DNA of 48,940 nucleotides from Fimenecus sp964527585 (GCA_964527585.1 CAZGPE010000010.1:1-48940); one strand, 5' to 3'. Shown: positions 24,956 to 32,925, counted from the stretch's first letter. Program-made: numbers and translations. The notes: generated by a model from the sequence alone, not told the origin.

Positions 24956-24984
24956 TTGCAATCTTATATTGTCGGTGATATATT
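24956..24984 (+). promoter_or_regulatory. Probable promoter of the transglycosylase-like gene
   Basis: TTGCAA (24956-24961), 17 bases, TATATT (24979-24984), 28 bases before ATG 25013. Confidence 0.6.
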
Positions 24985-25012
24985 ATATTTAGAGATTAAA
25001 AGAGGTGAGGCT

Positions 25013-26095
25013 ATGATTACTTTTACATATACGGAACTTTTGAAAACGGCTTTGGTTGTTGCGGTGCTGATTTTGTTAAACAATTTGCAATTTGCCGTCA
25101 AACCCGCTGACTATTTTTCCGTAAGAGCGTTTACCGTATCGCCCGATATCAACAGAATTTTCAAATCTTCTTTTGTGAAGATACTGATTACGGTTGCGGT
25201 GTGCGTTTTATTCGGTTATTTTTCGTTCGACAACAGTATATTGCTTACGGCATTTTTTGTGAAAGAATTTTTACAGATTTGGACAGCACTCTCAAGAATT
25301 TCGTTTTTCAGCAGATGGAATAAAATGAAAACTAAATATTTCTTTTCGTGCCTGTTAAATTTTGCAGCTTCAATGTTCTATGTATTGTGGACGCTTTACC
25401 AACTTATTCCCTCTTTTACTTCAGGCAAGCCGATGTTGATTATTTCAAGTGATTTTTGGAGTACAATTGTAACGATTGTGCTGTATATAGTTCCTATTCC
25501 GCTTGAATATGCGTTTATATCGGACAATATGAACGCAAAGTACAGAGATATTAACACTCTTCATGCCGATATAAGAATAGTAATCAATCAAATTGATTTG
25601 GAGTGCGGTTATGTTTTATCTTTCGATAATGAAATCGAAAGGGAAGCGCTCGCAAACGGAATTGATAAAGATATTTTGGAAACGATTTTGTGCTTGGAAT
25701 ATGTGAACAGAAGTTCCGTGTTTTATGTGATTGCCGAAAAAATCGCAGTGAAGTTTTTCAAAAAAAGAGTTATTGAAAAAGATTATTCAATCGGCCTTGC
25801 GCAAATTAAACCGTCAACCGCAAAAGAACTTATCTCAGAATCTCCGTACACTTTTTTGGAAAAAATGACCGACCCTCAGTTTTCGATAAAACTATGTGCA
25901 AAATATTTGACGCAGATTATCCGAAAATATGAAGAGCTGATTAGAGAAAATTCGCAAAACGGGATTGAAACGGAGTATTGTTTATGGAACTTTATCGCTT
26001 CGCAATATTTATCGGGATATACTCAGTCATACAGACGAAATACCCTTATTTACGAGAGCGTTCTTGCAACAAAGTGCTCCGAAAATAAACAGTAA
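25013..26095 (+). CDS. Membrane protein with lytic-transglycosylase-like C-terminal domain
   Basis: This 360-residue protein has about five hydrophobic segments (roughly 10-30, 52-70, 74-94, 109-132, 146-170), then a soluble region. Residues 215-345 resemble an SLT/lysozyme-like fold: Glu229 in TILCLEYVN at the position of the catalytic Glu, SIGLAQIKPSTAKEL (259-273) equivalent to the GLMQIxPxTA motif, then SIKLCAKYLTQIIRKYEE and NFIASQYLSG. Five helices would place the ends on opposite membrane sides, so the domain could face the wall if the N-terminus is inside. No signal peptide is needed. GAGGTGAGG precedes ATG 25013; a TTG extension to 24956 overlaps the promoter. The role is probably local peptidoglycan cleavage. 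The arrangement is unusual and I cannot name a family. Confidence 0.65.
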   Translation: MITFTYTELLKTALVVAVLILLNNLQFAVKPADYFSVRAFTVSPDINRIFKSSFVKILITVAVCVLFGYFSFDNSILLTAFFVKEFLQIWTALSRISFFSRWNKMKTKYFFSCLLNFAASMFYVLWTLYQLIPSFTSGKPMLIISSDFWSTIVTIVLYIVPIPLEYAFISDNMNAKYRDINTLHADIRIVINQIDLECGYVLSFDNEIEREALANGIDKDILETILCLEYVNRSSVFYVIAEKIAVKFFKKRVIEKDYSIGLAQIKPSTAKELISESPYTFLEKMTDPQFSIKLCAKYLTQIIRKYEELIRENSQNGIETEYCLWNFIASQYLSGYTQSYRRNTLIYESVLATKCSENKQ

Positions 26096-26125
26096 AAAAA
26101 CAGGTGGTAAAGCCACCTGTTTTTC
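26096..26125. terminator. Bidirectional terminator
   Basis: AAAAACAGGTGG (26096-26107) pairs with CCACCTGTTTTT (26113-26124) around a 5-base loop. It serves both converging genes. Confidence 0.92.
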
Positions 26126-26136
26126 AGTCTATGCTT

Positions 26137-26676
26137 TTAGACATTTTTGCCCATTTCGTAAGCGATGCTCATTGCGTTCGAATTTTTTATTTCACCTTTT
26201 TCATAAGCACCCATTCCGTAAACGACACCCATTTCCTTTGCGCCCTCAACACATTCGGCGTATCCTCTGAAACAGGCGAGTGTTGTTTCGGCGGCTTCGT
26301 TCTCACCGTCTGCGGCAGTAACTATGTAATAAAATTCTTTGTTTTTAACTTCTGTCCAGCGAGCAACACTTCTGTCAATAACCGCTTTAAGCTGAGCGTC
26401 AATCGAGTAAAAATAAACGGGACTTGCGAGAACCATGACATCGCAGTCGATCATTTTTTGCATAATTTCCGCCATACCGTCTTTGATTGCACATATTCCG
26501 CCGTTGTTTGCACAGGCATAACAGCCACGGCAATATCCTATATTTTTTTCGGCTACACGGATTTTTTCGACATCATGTCCGGACTCAGCGGCACCTTTTG
26601 CGAATTGATCGCAAAGAATATCTGAATTTCCGCTTTTTCTCGGACTTCCGGATAAAATTAAAATTTTCTTTTTCAT
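26137..26676 (-). CDS. Flavodoxin-fold NAD(P)H-dependent oxidoreductase
   Basis: This 179-residue protein starts MKKKILILSGSPRKSGNSD, the FMN phosphate-binding loop of the NADPH-dependent FMN reductase / iron-sulfur flavoprotein group. CRGCYACANNGGICAIKDGM supplies a Cys-rich segment seen in that group, and MVLASPVYFYSIDAQLKAVIDR is the second FMN-contact motif. It probably reduces a quinone, metal or other electrophile. It is the second gene of an operon with the aldo/keto reductase, 84 bases downstream of it, so it should share the MerR-type promoter. AAGGAGAAGCATT precedes ATG 26676. Confidence 0.87.
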   Translation of the reverse strand: MKKKILILSGSPRKSGNSDILCDQFAKGAAESGHDVEKIRVAEKNIGYCRGCYACANNGGICAIKDGMAEIMQKMIDCDVMVLASPVYFYSIDAQLKAVIDRSVARWTEVKNKEFYYIVTAADGENEAAETTLACFRGYAECVEGAKEMGVVYGMGAYEKGEIKNSNAMSIAYEMGKNV

Positions 26677-26760
26677 AATGCTTCTCCTTAATATTGCGAA
26701 TTTGATTTAATGAATTTTTGAGCGGTGATTTATTCCTTAGCAGTAAAATAAAAGACCGTT

Positions 26761-27648
26761 TTACCAACTCTTTTCTTCACCTTGCGAAGAGGTTTTGTTT
26801 TTTCTTTGCTCCACCGTTTTTACAAACCATTCAACCATATTGGGATCGGTATGTGAAAAGAAGGAACTTTCGTTTTTATCAAGAGATTTTATTTTAAGCA
26901 TATCTTCATCGCTTAAATCAAAATCGAAAATATCTAAGTTTTCTCTCATCCTTTCAATATGAGTTGACTTGGGAATAACAACGATGTCCCGTTGAATATG
27001 CCAGCGGAGAATTACCTGAGCAACCGATTTACCGTATTTAGCGGCGATTTCTTTTAACGCTTCGAGGTTAAACATATCGCCTCTTCCTTCTCCGAAAGGC
27101 GCCCATGCTTCAAGTTGTACCGAATATTTATCGTGCCAGATTTTACTTTGTATTTGTTGATTGTGCGGATGAATTTCGATTTGATTTATCATCGGCTTTA
27201 TGCGGGAAAAAGATGCGAGGTCAATCATTCTGTCGGGATAAAAGTTCGAAATTCCGATTGCACGGATTTTTCCCTCGTCATATAAATCTTCTAAAGCACG
27301 GTATGCTCCGTAAACATCGGAAAAAGGCTGATGTAAAAGGCATAGGTCAAGATAATCGGTTTGAAGTTTTTCCATTGAATTAAGGACGGATGCTTTTGTT
27401 TTTTCATAACCGTAATGTTCAATCCATACTTTTGTTGTCAAAAAGATTTCTTTTCTGTCAATTCCGCTTTTTTTGATTGCTCTTCCGACTTCTTCTTCGT
27501 TAAAATATGACTGTGCGGTGTCGATTGACCGGTATCCGACCTTAAGAGCGTCAAGTACGCAGCGCTCACATTCCTCTTTGGATACTTGATATACTCCGTA
27601 TCCGAGCATATCCATTTTTACTCCGTTTGAAAGTGTAATGTATTTCAT
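26761..27648 (-). CDS. Aldo/keto reductase
   Basis: This 295-residue NADPH-dependent aldehyde/ketone reductase is of the YvgN/2,5-diketogluconate type. The catalytic tetrad is visible: Asp and Tyr in SIDTAQSYFNEEEVG, Lys in FLTTKVW and His in CLLHQPFSDVYG. The cofactor-binding tail is VVIPKSTHIERMRENL. It is divergent from an AdhR-like MerR regulator whose operator sits within its promoter, so aldehyde or quinone stress is the expected inducer. Ribosome site AAAGGAG lies upstream of ATG 27648. Confidence 0.94.
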   Translation of the reverse strand: MKYITLSNGVKMDMLGYGVYQVSKEECERCVLDALKVGYRSIDTAQSYFNEEEVGRAIKKSGIDRKEIFLTTKVWIEHYGYEKTKASVLNSMEKLQTDYLDLCLLHQPFSDVYGAYRALEDLYDEGKIRAIGISNFYPDRMIDLASFSRIKPMINQIEIHPHNQQIQSKIWHDKYSVQLEAWAPFGEGRGDMFNLEALKEIAAKYGKSVAQVILRWHIQRDIVVIPKSTHIERMRENLDIFDFDLSDEDMLKIKSLDKNESSFFSHTDPNMVEWFVKTVEQRKNKTSSQGEEKSW

Positions 27649-27713
27649 AAAAGTGCTCCTTTCAAATTACCGTGTTTACAAAGCCGTGAAGAATTGCTAT
27701 AATCTTCAAGAAT

Positions 27714-27744
27714 ATTATATAAGTTAAAGTGTACTTTAAGTCAA
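27714..27744 (-). promoter_or_regulatory. MerR-type promoter and operator of the reductase operon
   Basis: Read on the minus strand, TTGACT (27744-27739), a 19-base spacer and TATAAT (27719-27714). The spacer holds the dyad TTAAAGT-NN-ACTTTAA (27724-27739), whose arms touch the -35. A 19-bp spacer with a central dyad is the hallmark of MerR-activated promoters. The dyad resembles the AdhR/NmlR operator of B. subtilis as I recall it. It lies directly upstream of the merR gene on the opposite strand. Confidence 0.92.
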
Positions 27745-27777
27745 GAATTTTATTAAAATTTTCCGAGGAGAATTTAT

Positions 27778-28227
27778 ATGGTTTACAAAGTGAGTGAAAT
27801 GGCAAAAAAACTTTCGGTTGCGCCGTCGACTCTTCGTTATTATGACAAAGAAGGGTTGCTGCCGTTTGTAGAGCGTTCCGAAAGCGGAATAAGAGTTTTC
27901 AAAGACAGTGATTACGAATGGCTTAAAGTAATCGAATGTTTGAAAAAAACGGGAATGAAACTGTCCGATATTAAAATTTTTATTGAAATGGCAATGCTGG
28001 GAGATGAAACCGTCGAACAGCGCTTGGAAATTATTACAAACCAAAAAATACAAGTTGAAACAAAAATCGAAGAATTGAAGGAAACGCTTAAAGTTTTGGA
28101 ATTTAAGCAGTGGTACTATCAAACCGCCAAGCAATACGGAACAACGGATGTGCCTGCGAATATTCCGTTATCGCAGTTGCCCGAACGCTTCAGAGAAGTA
28201 AAACTTAACCTTAAAGGGAACGGTTGA
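27778..28227 (+). CDS. MerR-family regulator, AdhR/NmlR-like
   Basis: This 149-residue protein has an N-terminal MerR winged helix (YKVSEMAKKLSVAPSTLRYYDKEGLLP, 3-29), then a dimerising coiled coil (about 75-115) and a short C-terminal tail. The only cysteine is Cys54 in VIECLKKTGM, equivalent to the redox/aldehyde-sensing Cys of AdhR-type regulators. It probably activates the divergent aldo/keto reductase-flavodoxin operon through the adjacent 19-bp-spacer promoter. GAGGAG precedes ATG 27778. A GH28-like gene follows after 11 bases. Confidence 0.92.
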   Translation: MVYKVSEMAKKLSVAPSTLRYYDKEGLLPFVERSESGIRVFKDSDYEWLKVIECLKKTGMKLSDIKIFIEMAMLGDETVEQRLEIITNQKIQVETKIEELKETLKVLEFKQWYYQTAKQYGTTDVPANIPLSQLPERFREVKLNLKGNG

Positions 28228-28238
28228 AGGAATACCAT

Positions 28239-29783
28239 ATGAAAAAAGTAAGAACATTAAAAGATAAATTAAATACATTGTTTTTCGGCAAGGATTTAAG
28301 AGTAACAACAGGTGATGTATATACCGAGGTTCGAAAAGGGGATTTTTCCGAATACTGCCCGATTGAAAAATATATTTTTCAACAGAAATCGCCGGAAAAG
28401 GCCTATGATATAAGGGGTTTCGGAGCGGATGCTTCAAAATCAGATAAAGAAAACACCGTTGCGATACAGACGGCGATTGATGAATGTTTTTCTCAGGGCG
28501 GAACAACTGTTTTGATTTCGGGCGGAAATTTTACGGTAAATACTTTGTATTTGCGGTCGGGGATAACGCTTTTTATCGAGAAGGGAAGTTCCCTCTGCGC
28601 TAACAAAAACGGTAGCGGATATCGGCACAATGCTATGCTTTATGCAAAAGAATGTGAAAACATAACATTGACCGGCGGCGGAAAAATAATAGGAAACGGA
28701 ACCTTTTTCGGCAGAAAGCCTGTAAAGGAAAATAGCTTTACGCCAAGTGAGATTATTGATGTTATCGAAATGCGCCGGGATTACCGTGCACAGTTGAGGT
28801 TTGCACATGAGAGTAAATACGGTTCCATACTTTTGACCGATAAATGCAAAAATGTACTTATTGAGAATATTGTTTTCGAAGATTCGCCGTGGTGGACATA
28901 TAAGATGCTTAATTGCGACGGTGTTAAGATAAAAAATTCCGTTGTTAACAATAACCGAAATGTAGCAAACGCAGACGGATTTGATATAGCGGGAAGCAGT
29001 AATGTTGAAATCAGCCGTTGCTTCGTTTCAACCGCCGACGATGCAATAGTTTTGAAAAATGCAACTTGGTGCGGTTGCGAAGGCGAAATGCATACAATTT
29101 ATATTAAAGACTGCGAATTGATGTCGAGAACAAATGCTTTCAAAATCGGAACGGAAACAACATATGATATTCACAATGTAAAGGTTGAAAACTGTACACT
29201 CTTTATGACCGATTTATATCCCGGTGCGGTTTCGGGAATTTCAATTGAAGCGTGCGACGGGGCAAAAGTTTATGATGTTGAAATCAAAAACATTAAAATG
29301 AGCCGTTGCACCTGTCCTTTATTTATCAGATTGGGAAACCGTAACCGAGCAGCGAAGGTAACAGCGACAACTTCCAATAAAACGGAAATCAAGCGTGATG
29401 TCTCCGAAACGAAACCGAACAAGAAAAATGAATTTAACGCAAAAAGCGAATTGTATAATATCAGAGTCGAAAACATAACAGCGACGGATATTGAACTTCC
29501 GGTTATTATTTCGGGATATAAACAGGGATACAGAAAGAAGTACTGCACCGATATTGTGCTTAAAAACTTTGATTTGGTATACCGTCAGGCAACCGAAATT
29601 ATAGACAGACGCCTTTTTATTCCGGAATATGCGAAAGAGTATCCGGAGTGTTGGCGGTTTAGGAATTTACCGTCTTATGCTATATGGGCAAGACATTGTA
29701 AAAACCTGAACATTGTAAACTTTAATTGCAAAGGAATTGAAGGCACTCACAGAAAAGCACGGATATTAAAAGACTGTAAATAA
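28239..29783 (+). CDS. GH28-like right-handed beta-helix protein, no signal peptide
   Basis: This 514-residue protein looks like a pectate-lyase/polygalacturonase-type beta helix. It starts with the usual YDIRGFGADASKSDKENTVAIQ segment (split here: YDIRGFGADA at 56-65, then ENTVAIQTAI). It carries the GH28 acid motifs NADGFD (244-249) and STADDAIVLK (DD at 267-268). The GHG motif appears as NAFKIGTE, so the usual His is absent. There is no signal peptide, which fits a cytoplasmic enzyme acting on imported oligosaccharides. The frame is open from TTG 28224, but GAAGGA supports ATG 28239. Co-transcription with merR is likely. The substrate is unknown. Confidence 0.82.
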   Translation: MKKVRTLKDKLNTLFFGKDLRVTTGDVYTEVRKGDFSEYCPIEKYIFQQKSPEKAYDIRGFGADASKSDKENTVAIQTAIDECFSQGGTTVLISGGNFTVNTLYLRSGITLFIEKGSSLCANKNGSGYRHNAMLYAKECENITLTGGGKIIGNGTFFGRKPVKENSFTPSEIIDVIEMRRDYRAQLRFAHESKYGSILLTDKCKNVLIENIVFEDSPWWTYKMLNCDGVKIKNSVVNNNRNVANADGFDIAGSSNVEISRCFVSTADDAIVLKNATWCGCEGEMHTIYIKDCELMSRTNAFKIGTETTYDIHNVKVENCTLFMTDLYPGAVSGISIEACDGAKVYDVEIKNIKMSRCTCPLFIRLGNRNRAAKVTATTSNKTEIKRDVSETKPNKKNEFNAKSELYNIRVENITATDIELPVIISGYKQGYRKKYCTDIVLKNFDLVYRQATEIIDRRLFIPEYAKEYPECWRFRNLPSYAIWARHCKNLNIVNFNCKGIEGTHRKARILKDCK

Positions 29784-29851
29784 AAATGCAATTTATCGGC
29801 ATAATAAGAATTTTGCTGTTCGTGTTGTCAAATTCAAAAATACAATCAAAT

Positions 29852-29880
29852 CCGTAGGGGCGGCGTTTCGCCGCCCTTTT
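29852..29880. repeat. REP-like GC-rich palindrome / terminator
   Basis: The sequence CCGTAGGGG is followed by GGGCGGCG (29858-29865) and CGCCGCCC (29869-29876) with a 3-base loop and T residues. It can end the GH28 transcript. Its form (CCGTAGGGGC plus a short GC palindrome) matches a dispersed palindrome I recall from Clostridia genomes; copies elsewhere cannot be checked here. Confidence 0.6.
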
Positions 29881-29921
29881 TTATGTAATCGCAATTTATG
29901 GGCTCCTCCATAAAATGACAA

Positions 29922-29965
29922 AAAACAACCACCCTGCGCATTAAAATGTGTAGGGTGGTTGTTTT
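29922..29965. repeat. Long perfect hairpin, AT ends and GC middle
   Basis: AAAACAACCACCCT (29922-29935) pairs with AGGGTGGTTGTTTT (29952-29965). The inside pairs further (GCGCATT with AATGTGT, two G-U). A-runs and T-runs at the two ends make it terminator-like in both directions. No gene end needs it on the minus strand. Confidence 0.65.
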
Positions 29966-30037
29966 ATAATGGCAAAAGCGGAATTTGTTTTGAAAAAATA
30001 CACTTTTTGCTGTTTTAGACATATTTTTCGCAAAGTA

Positions 30038-30066
30038 TTGACAATAATAGGTTGATATGTTACAAT
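30038..30066 (+). promoter_or_regulatory. Promoter of the 81-residue small gene
   Basis: TTGACA (30038-30043), 17 bases, TACAAT (30061-30066), 42 bases before ATG 30109. Confidence 0.8.
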
Positions 30067-30108
30067 TAAGCACAATGTTACTTCAAAGCACAATTCAAGG
30101 GTGAGGAT

Positions 30109-30354
30109 ATGCTTTATCAAGTATTGCGGCAAATTGAATACGGCAATAATACCCATATTGAAAAATACGGAGTGATTTTGCCTGACGGGAAAGTTATCGA
30201 AGACATAACCGATAACTTTGCGGAGATTTGTGCGTTTGTCGATGATTTGAATTGCTCTAAAGCCGACCCTGTTCATATTTATGAGATGATCGAAGATTTT
30301 CTGTGCGAAAAAACGACGAAATTTTTGCTCGGTTTTTATATTGATATAAACTGA
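30109..30354 (+). CDS. Small conserved-looking protein (DUF6514-like)
   Basis: The 81-residue soluble protein has a mixed sequence. The pattern EKYGVILPDGKVIEDITDNF, then FVDDLNCSKADPVHIYEMIEDFL, resembles the DUF6514 family as I remember it from Oscillospiraceae. That comparison was not tested. It has no helix, zinc or catalytic motif that I recognise, and its function is unknown. A good promoter and the ribosome site GGGTGAGG support a real gene. It converges with a small XRE-type regulator gene. Confidence 0.65.
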   Translation: MLYQVLRQIEYGNNTHIEKYGVILPDGKVIEDITDNFAEICAFVDDLNCSKADPVHIYEMIEDFLCEKTTKFLLGFYIDIN

Positions 30355-30391
30355 ATTTCACTGTTTCGGGTCTTGTTCGAAAACATCGCAA

Positions 30392-30595
30392 TTATCGTCT
30401 GTCGGAGTAATTTTTTATTATTCTTTCGAACCTATAATAGTTCTTTTTAGTAGGAACGGATTTTCCCGTTTCGTATCGGGTAATCATCAAAGGGGTAACG
30501 CCTAATATTTCGGCGGCTTTAACTTGGGTTAAATCGTTATCAACTCGCCATTCGAAAATCAAATCCGCAATGTTTCGGCTGTTTTCATTATCCAT
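30392..30595 (-). CDS. Small XRE-type helix-turn-helix regulator
   Basis: This 67-residue protein is almost entirely one HTH_3/Cro-C1 domain: IADLIFEWRVDNDLTQVKAAEILGV (split; recognition part TPLMITRYETGKSVPTKKNY). It has no sensor domain, so it probably binds DNA as a small repressor. A palindrome in its own promoter suggests autoregulation. It lies next to the 81-residue gene, converging with it, and no toxin partner is visible. AAAGGAGCAGTAAAA precedes ATG 30595. Confidence 0.85.
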   Translation of the reverse strand: MDNENSRNIADLIFEWRVDNDLTQVKAAEILGVTPLMITRYETGKSVPTKKNYYRFERIIKNYSDRR

Positions 30596-30638
30596 TTTTA
30601 CTGCTCCTTTTTGATTTCGGATTTTTTACTTTAATGAT

Positions 30639-30671
30639 ATTATACCGTGTGCAAAGTACCAAAAACGGTAC
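30639..30671 (-). promoter_or_regulatory. Promoter and possible operator of the XRE gene
   Basis: The -10 TATAAT is read on the minus strand at 30644-30639. No clear -35 is present. Instead a palindrome GTACC-N6-GGTAC (30656-30671) occupies the spacer and -35 zone. It is a likely operator for the XRE protein or another regulator. Confidence 0.5.
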
Positions 30672-31131
30672 ATAGCGTTTTGTATTGGAATTCGATATAA
30701 AAAACGATTCGTTTATCTTGTCGAAATTTGCGGACAACTTCGTTGTTCGGTGCATTTTACCCACGATTTTGTAAAAGAGTTTTGCAAAATATCTTGCAAA
30801 ACAAGTTGATTTTTAACTATTGTAAATGCATAGTTAAAAAATCGGTAAAATTGAATGTAAAGTTCAAATACTTTACGAAAACACTTAAAAATAGCTTTAT
30901 TTATCAAGTTTTTGACATTTTGAACATAGTTTTGAACATTTGTGCCGATTAAAAGTCAAATGGTAATATTTGGGAAAAGTGTATATTCCTTTACAAAATT
31001 CGACTTTTCTATGCAAAATGTGAGGGGAAATGCTGAAATTTTCAGCGTGAAAACTTGCAAAATCCGTGCTTGTTTTATCCGTTATTTACGAATCGGGAAA
31101 AATATATAACAGATTGCCTTACAAAATTCTA
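30672..31131. other. AT-rich noncoding region with two tandem hairpins
   Basis: Nothing here reads as a gene; the short open frames on both strands lack ribosome sites. Two perfect stem-loops are visible: GTTTTGCAA (30779-30787) with TTGCAAAAC (30794-30802), and TTTTTAACTAT (30810-30820) with ATAGTTAAAAA (30830-30840). Nearby, GAACAT occurs twice within 20 bases (about 30920-30940). The region may hold an RNA or binding sites. Confidence 0.5.
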
Positions 31132-31160
31132 TTTACTTTGACATCCGATTTGTTTATAAT
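31132..31160 (+). promoter_or_regulatory. Promoter of the phosphoglucomutase gene
   Basis: TTTACT (31132-31137), 17 bases, TATAAT (31155-31160). A TTGACA at 31138-31143 is only 11 bases from the -10 and cannot be used with it. Confidence 0.65.
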
Positions 31161-31191
31161 AGAAATATAAATTTAACGGGGGTTTGGCAAA

Positions 31192-32913
31192 ATGAACGAT
31201 ATAAACGCTCTTTATAAATTATGGTGCGAAAAAGCAATCGATGATGAAGATCTTATTCCCGAACTTGAAAGCATTGCTTCGGACGAAAACGGAATTCTTG
31301 ACAGATTTTATAAAAATCTTGAATTCGGTACAGCCGGACTTCGTGGGGTAATCGGAGCCGGAACCAACCGTATGAATGTTTATACGGTCAATCAGGCGAC
31401 TCAGGGACTTGCCGATTATCTCAATTCCGAATTCGAAAATCCTTCGGTTGCGATTGCCTATGATTCACGGATAAAATCTGATGTTTTCGCACGCAGTGCG
31501 GCTCAGGTGCTTGCAGGCAACGGAATTAAAGTATATATTTATCCTCAGCTTGTTCCGACACCTATGCTTTCTTACGCTGTAAGATATTATAAATGTTCTT
31601 CGGGTATCATAATTACCGCAAGCCATAATCCCGCAAAATACAATGGGTATAAATGTTACGACCCGAACGGTTATCAAATGACCGATGAGGCGGCTGAAAA
31701 AACATACGGATTTATCCAAAAGGTTGATGTGTTCGGCGGTGTAAAAAAAGCCGATTTCGACAAGTCGGTAGAATCCGGAATGATTGAATATATTACCGAC
31801 GAGGTTATCGAGAGTTTTTACGGTGAAGTTCTCAAAGCAAGGGTGAACACGGGAGTTTGCGAAAATTCCGATCTTTCCGTGATTTATACTCCTCTTAACG
31901 GAACCGGAAATAAATATGTAAGGGAAATCCTTTCGAGAATCGGTGTTAAAGATGTCCGTGTCGTTAAAGAACAGGAACTTCCCGACGGTAATTTCCCGAC
32001 CTGTCCGTTTCCGAATCCCGAAATCAAGCAGGTTTTCGAATGTGCGCAGGCGATGGCGCAAGAGAGAACCGCCGATTTGCTTCTTGCAACCGATCCCGAT
32101 TGCGACCGAGTAGGAATTGCGGTTTTCGATGAAGGTGAATACAAACTGATGTCCGGTAACGAAGTAGGCATTTTGCTTACCGAGTATATCCTTTCATCGC
32201 TTAAAGAGTCTTCAAGACTTCCCGAAAATCCGATTGTTGTAAAAACTATCGTTACTTCTCAGCTTGTATGTGAAATTGCCGAGAAATATTCTGCGCAAAC
32301 GGCTGATTTGCTTACGGGATTTAAGTACATAGGAGAACTTGTTACCAATCTTGAGAAGAATAACGAAACCGACAGGTTTGTTCTCGGAATGGAAGAGTCA
32401 TACGGATATTTGCGTGGCGCTCATGCAAGAGATAAAGACGCTGTTGTAGCATCAATGCTCATTTGCGAAATGGCGGCATATTACAAAAGTAAAGGTATAA
32501 GCCTCTATAAGCAAATGCAAAACATATATGCTGAATACGGAATGTTCCTCAATACGCTTCTTAACTTCGGTTTCGAAGGAGCATCGGGAATGAAAAAAAT
32601 GAGTGATATGATGACTGCGCTCAGGAATAATCCGCCGAAAGAGATAGCAAAACTGAGAGTTACAAGTGTTTCGGACTATCTTGAAAGCAAACAGACGGAT
32701 ACCCAAACAGGAGAAGTTTCTCAAATAAACCTTCCCAAATCAAATGTTCTTTCATACAAACTCGGTAAATCCGGCGGTGTGATTGTTCGTCCGTCAGGCA
32801 CTGAGCCGAAAATTAAAATATATATAACTTCAGTCGCACAGGAGAAAGCATCGGCACAGATGCTTGCGGAAAAAACTGCGGTGTCAATGAAGGAAATAAT
32901 GGGAATAGAATAA
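31192..32913 (+). CDS. pgcA: Phosphoglucomutase / phosphomannomutase (alpha-D-phosphohexomutase)
   Basis: This 573-residue enzyme interconverts glucose-1-phosphate and glucose-6-phosphate or related sugars. The phosphoserine loop is TASHNPAKYNGYK with Ser144, the Mg-binding loop is ATDPDCDRVGIAV (near 300-308), the sugar-specificity loop is GMEESYGYLRGAHARDKDA, and the phosphate-binding end is VRPSGTEPKIKIY. The length and GMEESYG motif match the PgcA group of Firmicutes that feeds UDP-glucose synthesis. A 33-residue membrane peptide gene follows 12 bases later in the same transcript. Confidence 0.95.
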   Translation: MNDINALYKLWCEKAIDDEDLIPELESIASDENGILDRFYKNLEFGTAGLRGVIGAGTNRMNVYTVNQATQGLADYLNSEFENPSVAIAYDSRIKSDVFARSAAQVLAGNGIKVYIYPQLVPTPMLSYAVRYYKCSSGIIITASHNPAKYNGYKCYDPNGYQMTDEAAEKTYGFIQKVDVFGGVKKADFDKSVESGMIEYITDEVIESFYGEVLKARVNTGVCENSDLSVIYTPLNGTGNKYVREILSRIGVKDVRVVKEQELPDGNFPTCPFPNPEIKQVFECAQAMAQERTADLLLATDPDCDRVGIAVFDEGEYKLMSGNEVGILLTEYILSSLKESSRLPENPIVVKTIVTSQLVCEIAEKYSAQTADLLTGFKYIGELVTNLEKNNETDRFVLGMEESYGYLRGAHARDKDAVVASMLICEMAAYYKSKGISLYKQMQNIYAEYGMFLNTLLNFGFEGASGMKKMSDMMTALRNNPPKEIAKLRVTSVSDYLESKQTDTQTGEVSQINLPKSNVLSYKLGKSGGVIVRPSGTEPKIKIYITSVAQEKASAQMLAEKTAVSMKEIMGIE

Positions 32914-32925
32914 ACGGAGTAAAAA

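Noticed and set aside
26104..26678. 173-codon plus-strand frame opposite the flavodoxin-fold gene
   Set aside because: Shadow of a gene with clear FMN-binding motifs on the minus strand; no ribosome site.
30109..30595. Toxin-antitoxin pair made of the 81-residue gene and the XRE gene
   Set aside because: The genes converge rather than forming an operon, and the 81-residue protein shows no toxin motif.
30713..30952. Overlapping 64- and 74-codon frames on both strands
   Set aside because: AT-rich, overlapping each other and the two hairpins, with no ribosome site and biased composition.
31138..31160. TTGACA with TATAAT before pgcA as promoter
   Set aside because: The spacing is only 11 bases. 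TTTACT at 31132 with a 17-base spacer is used instead.
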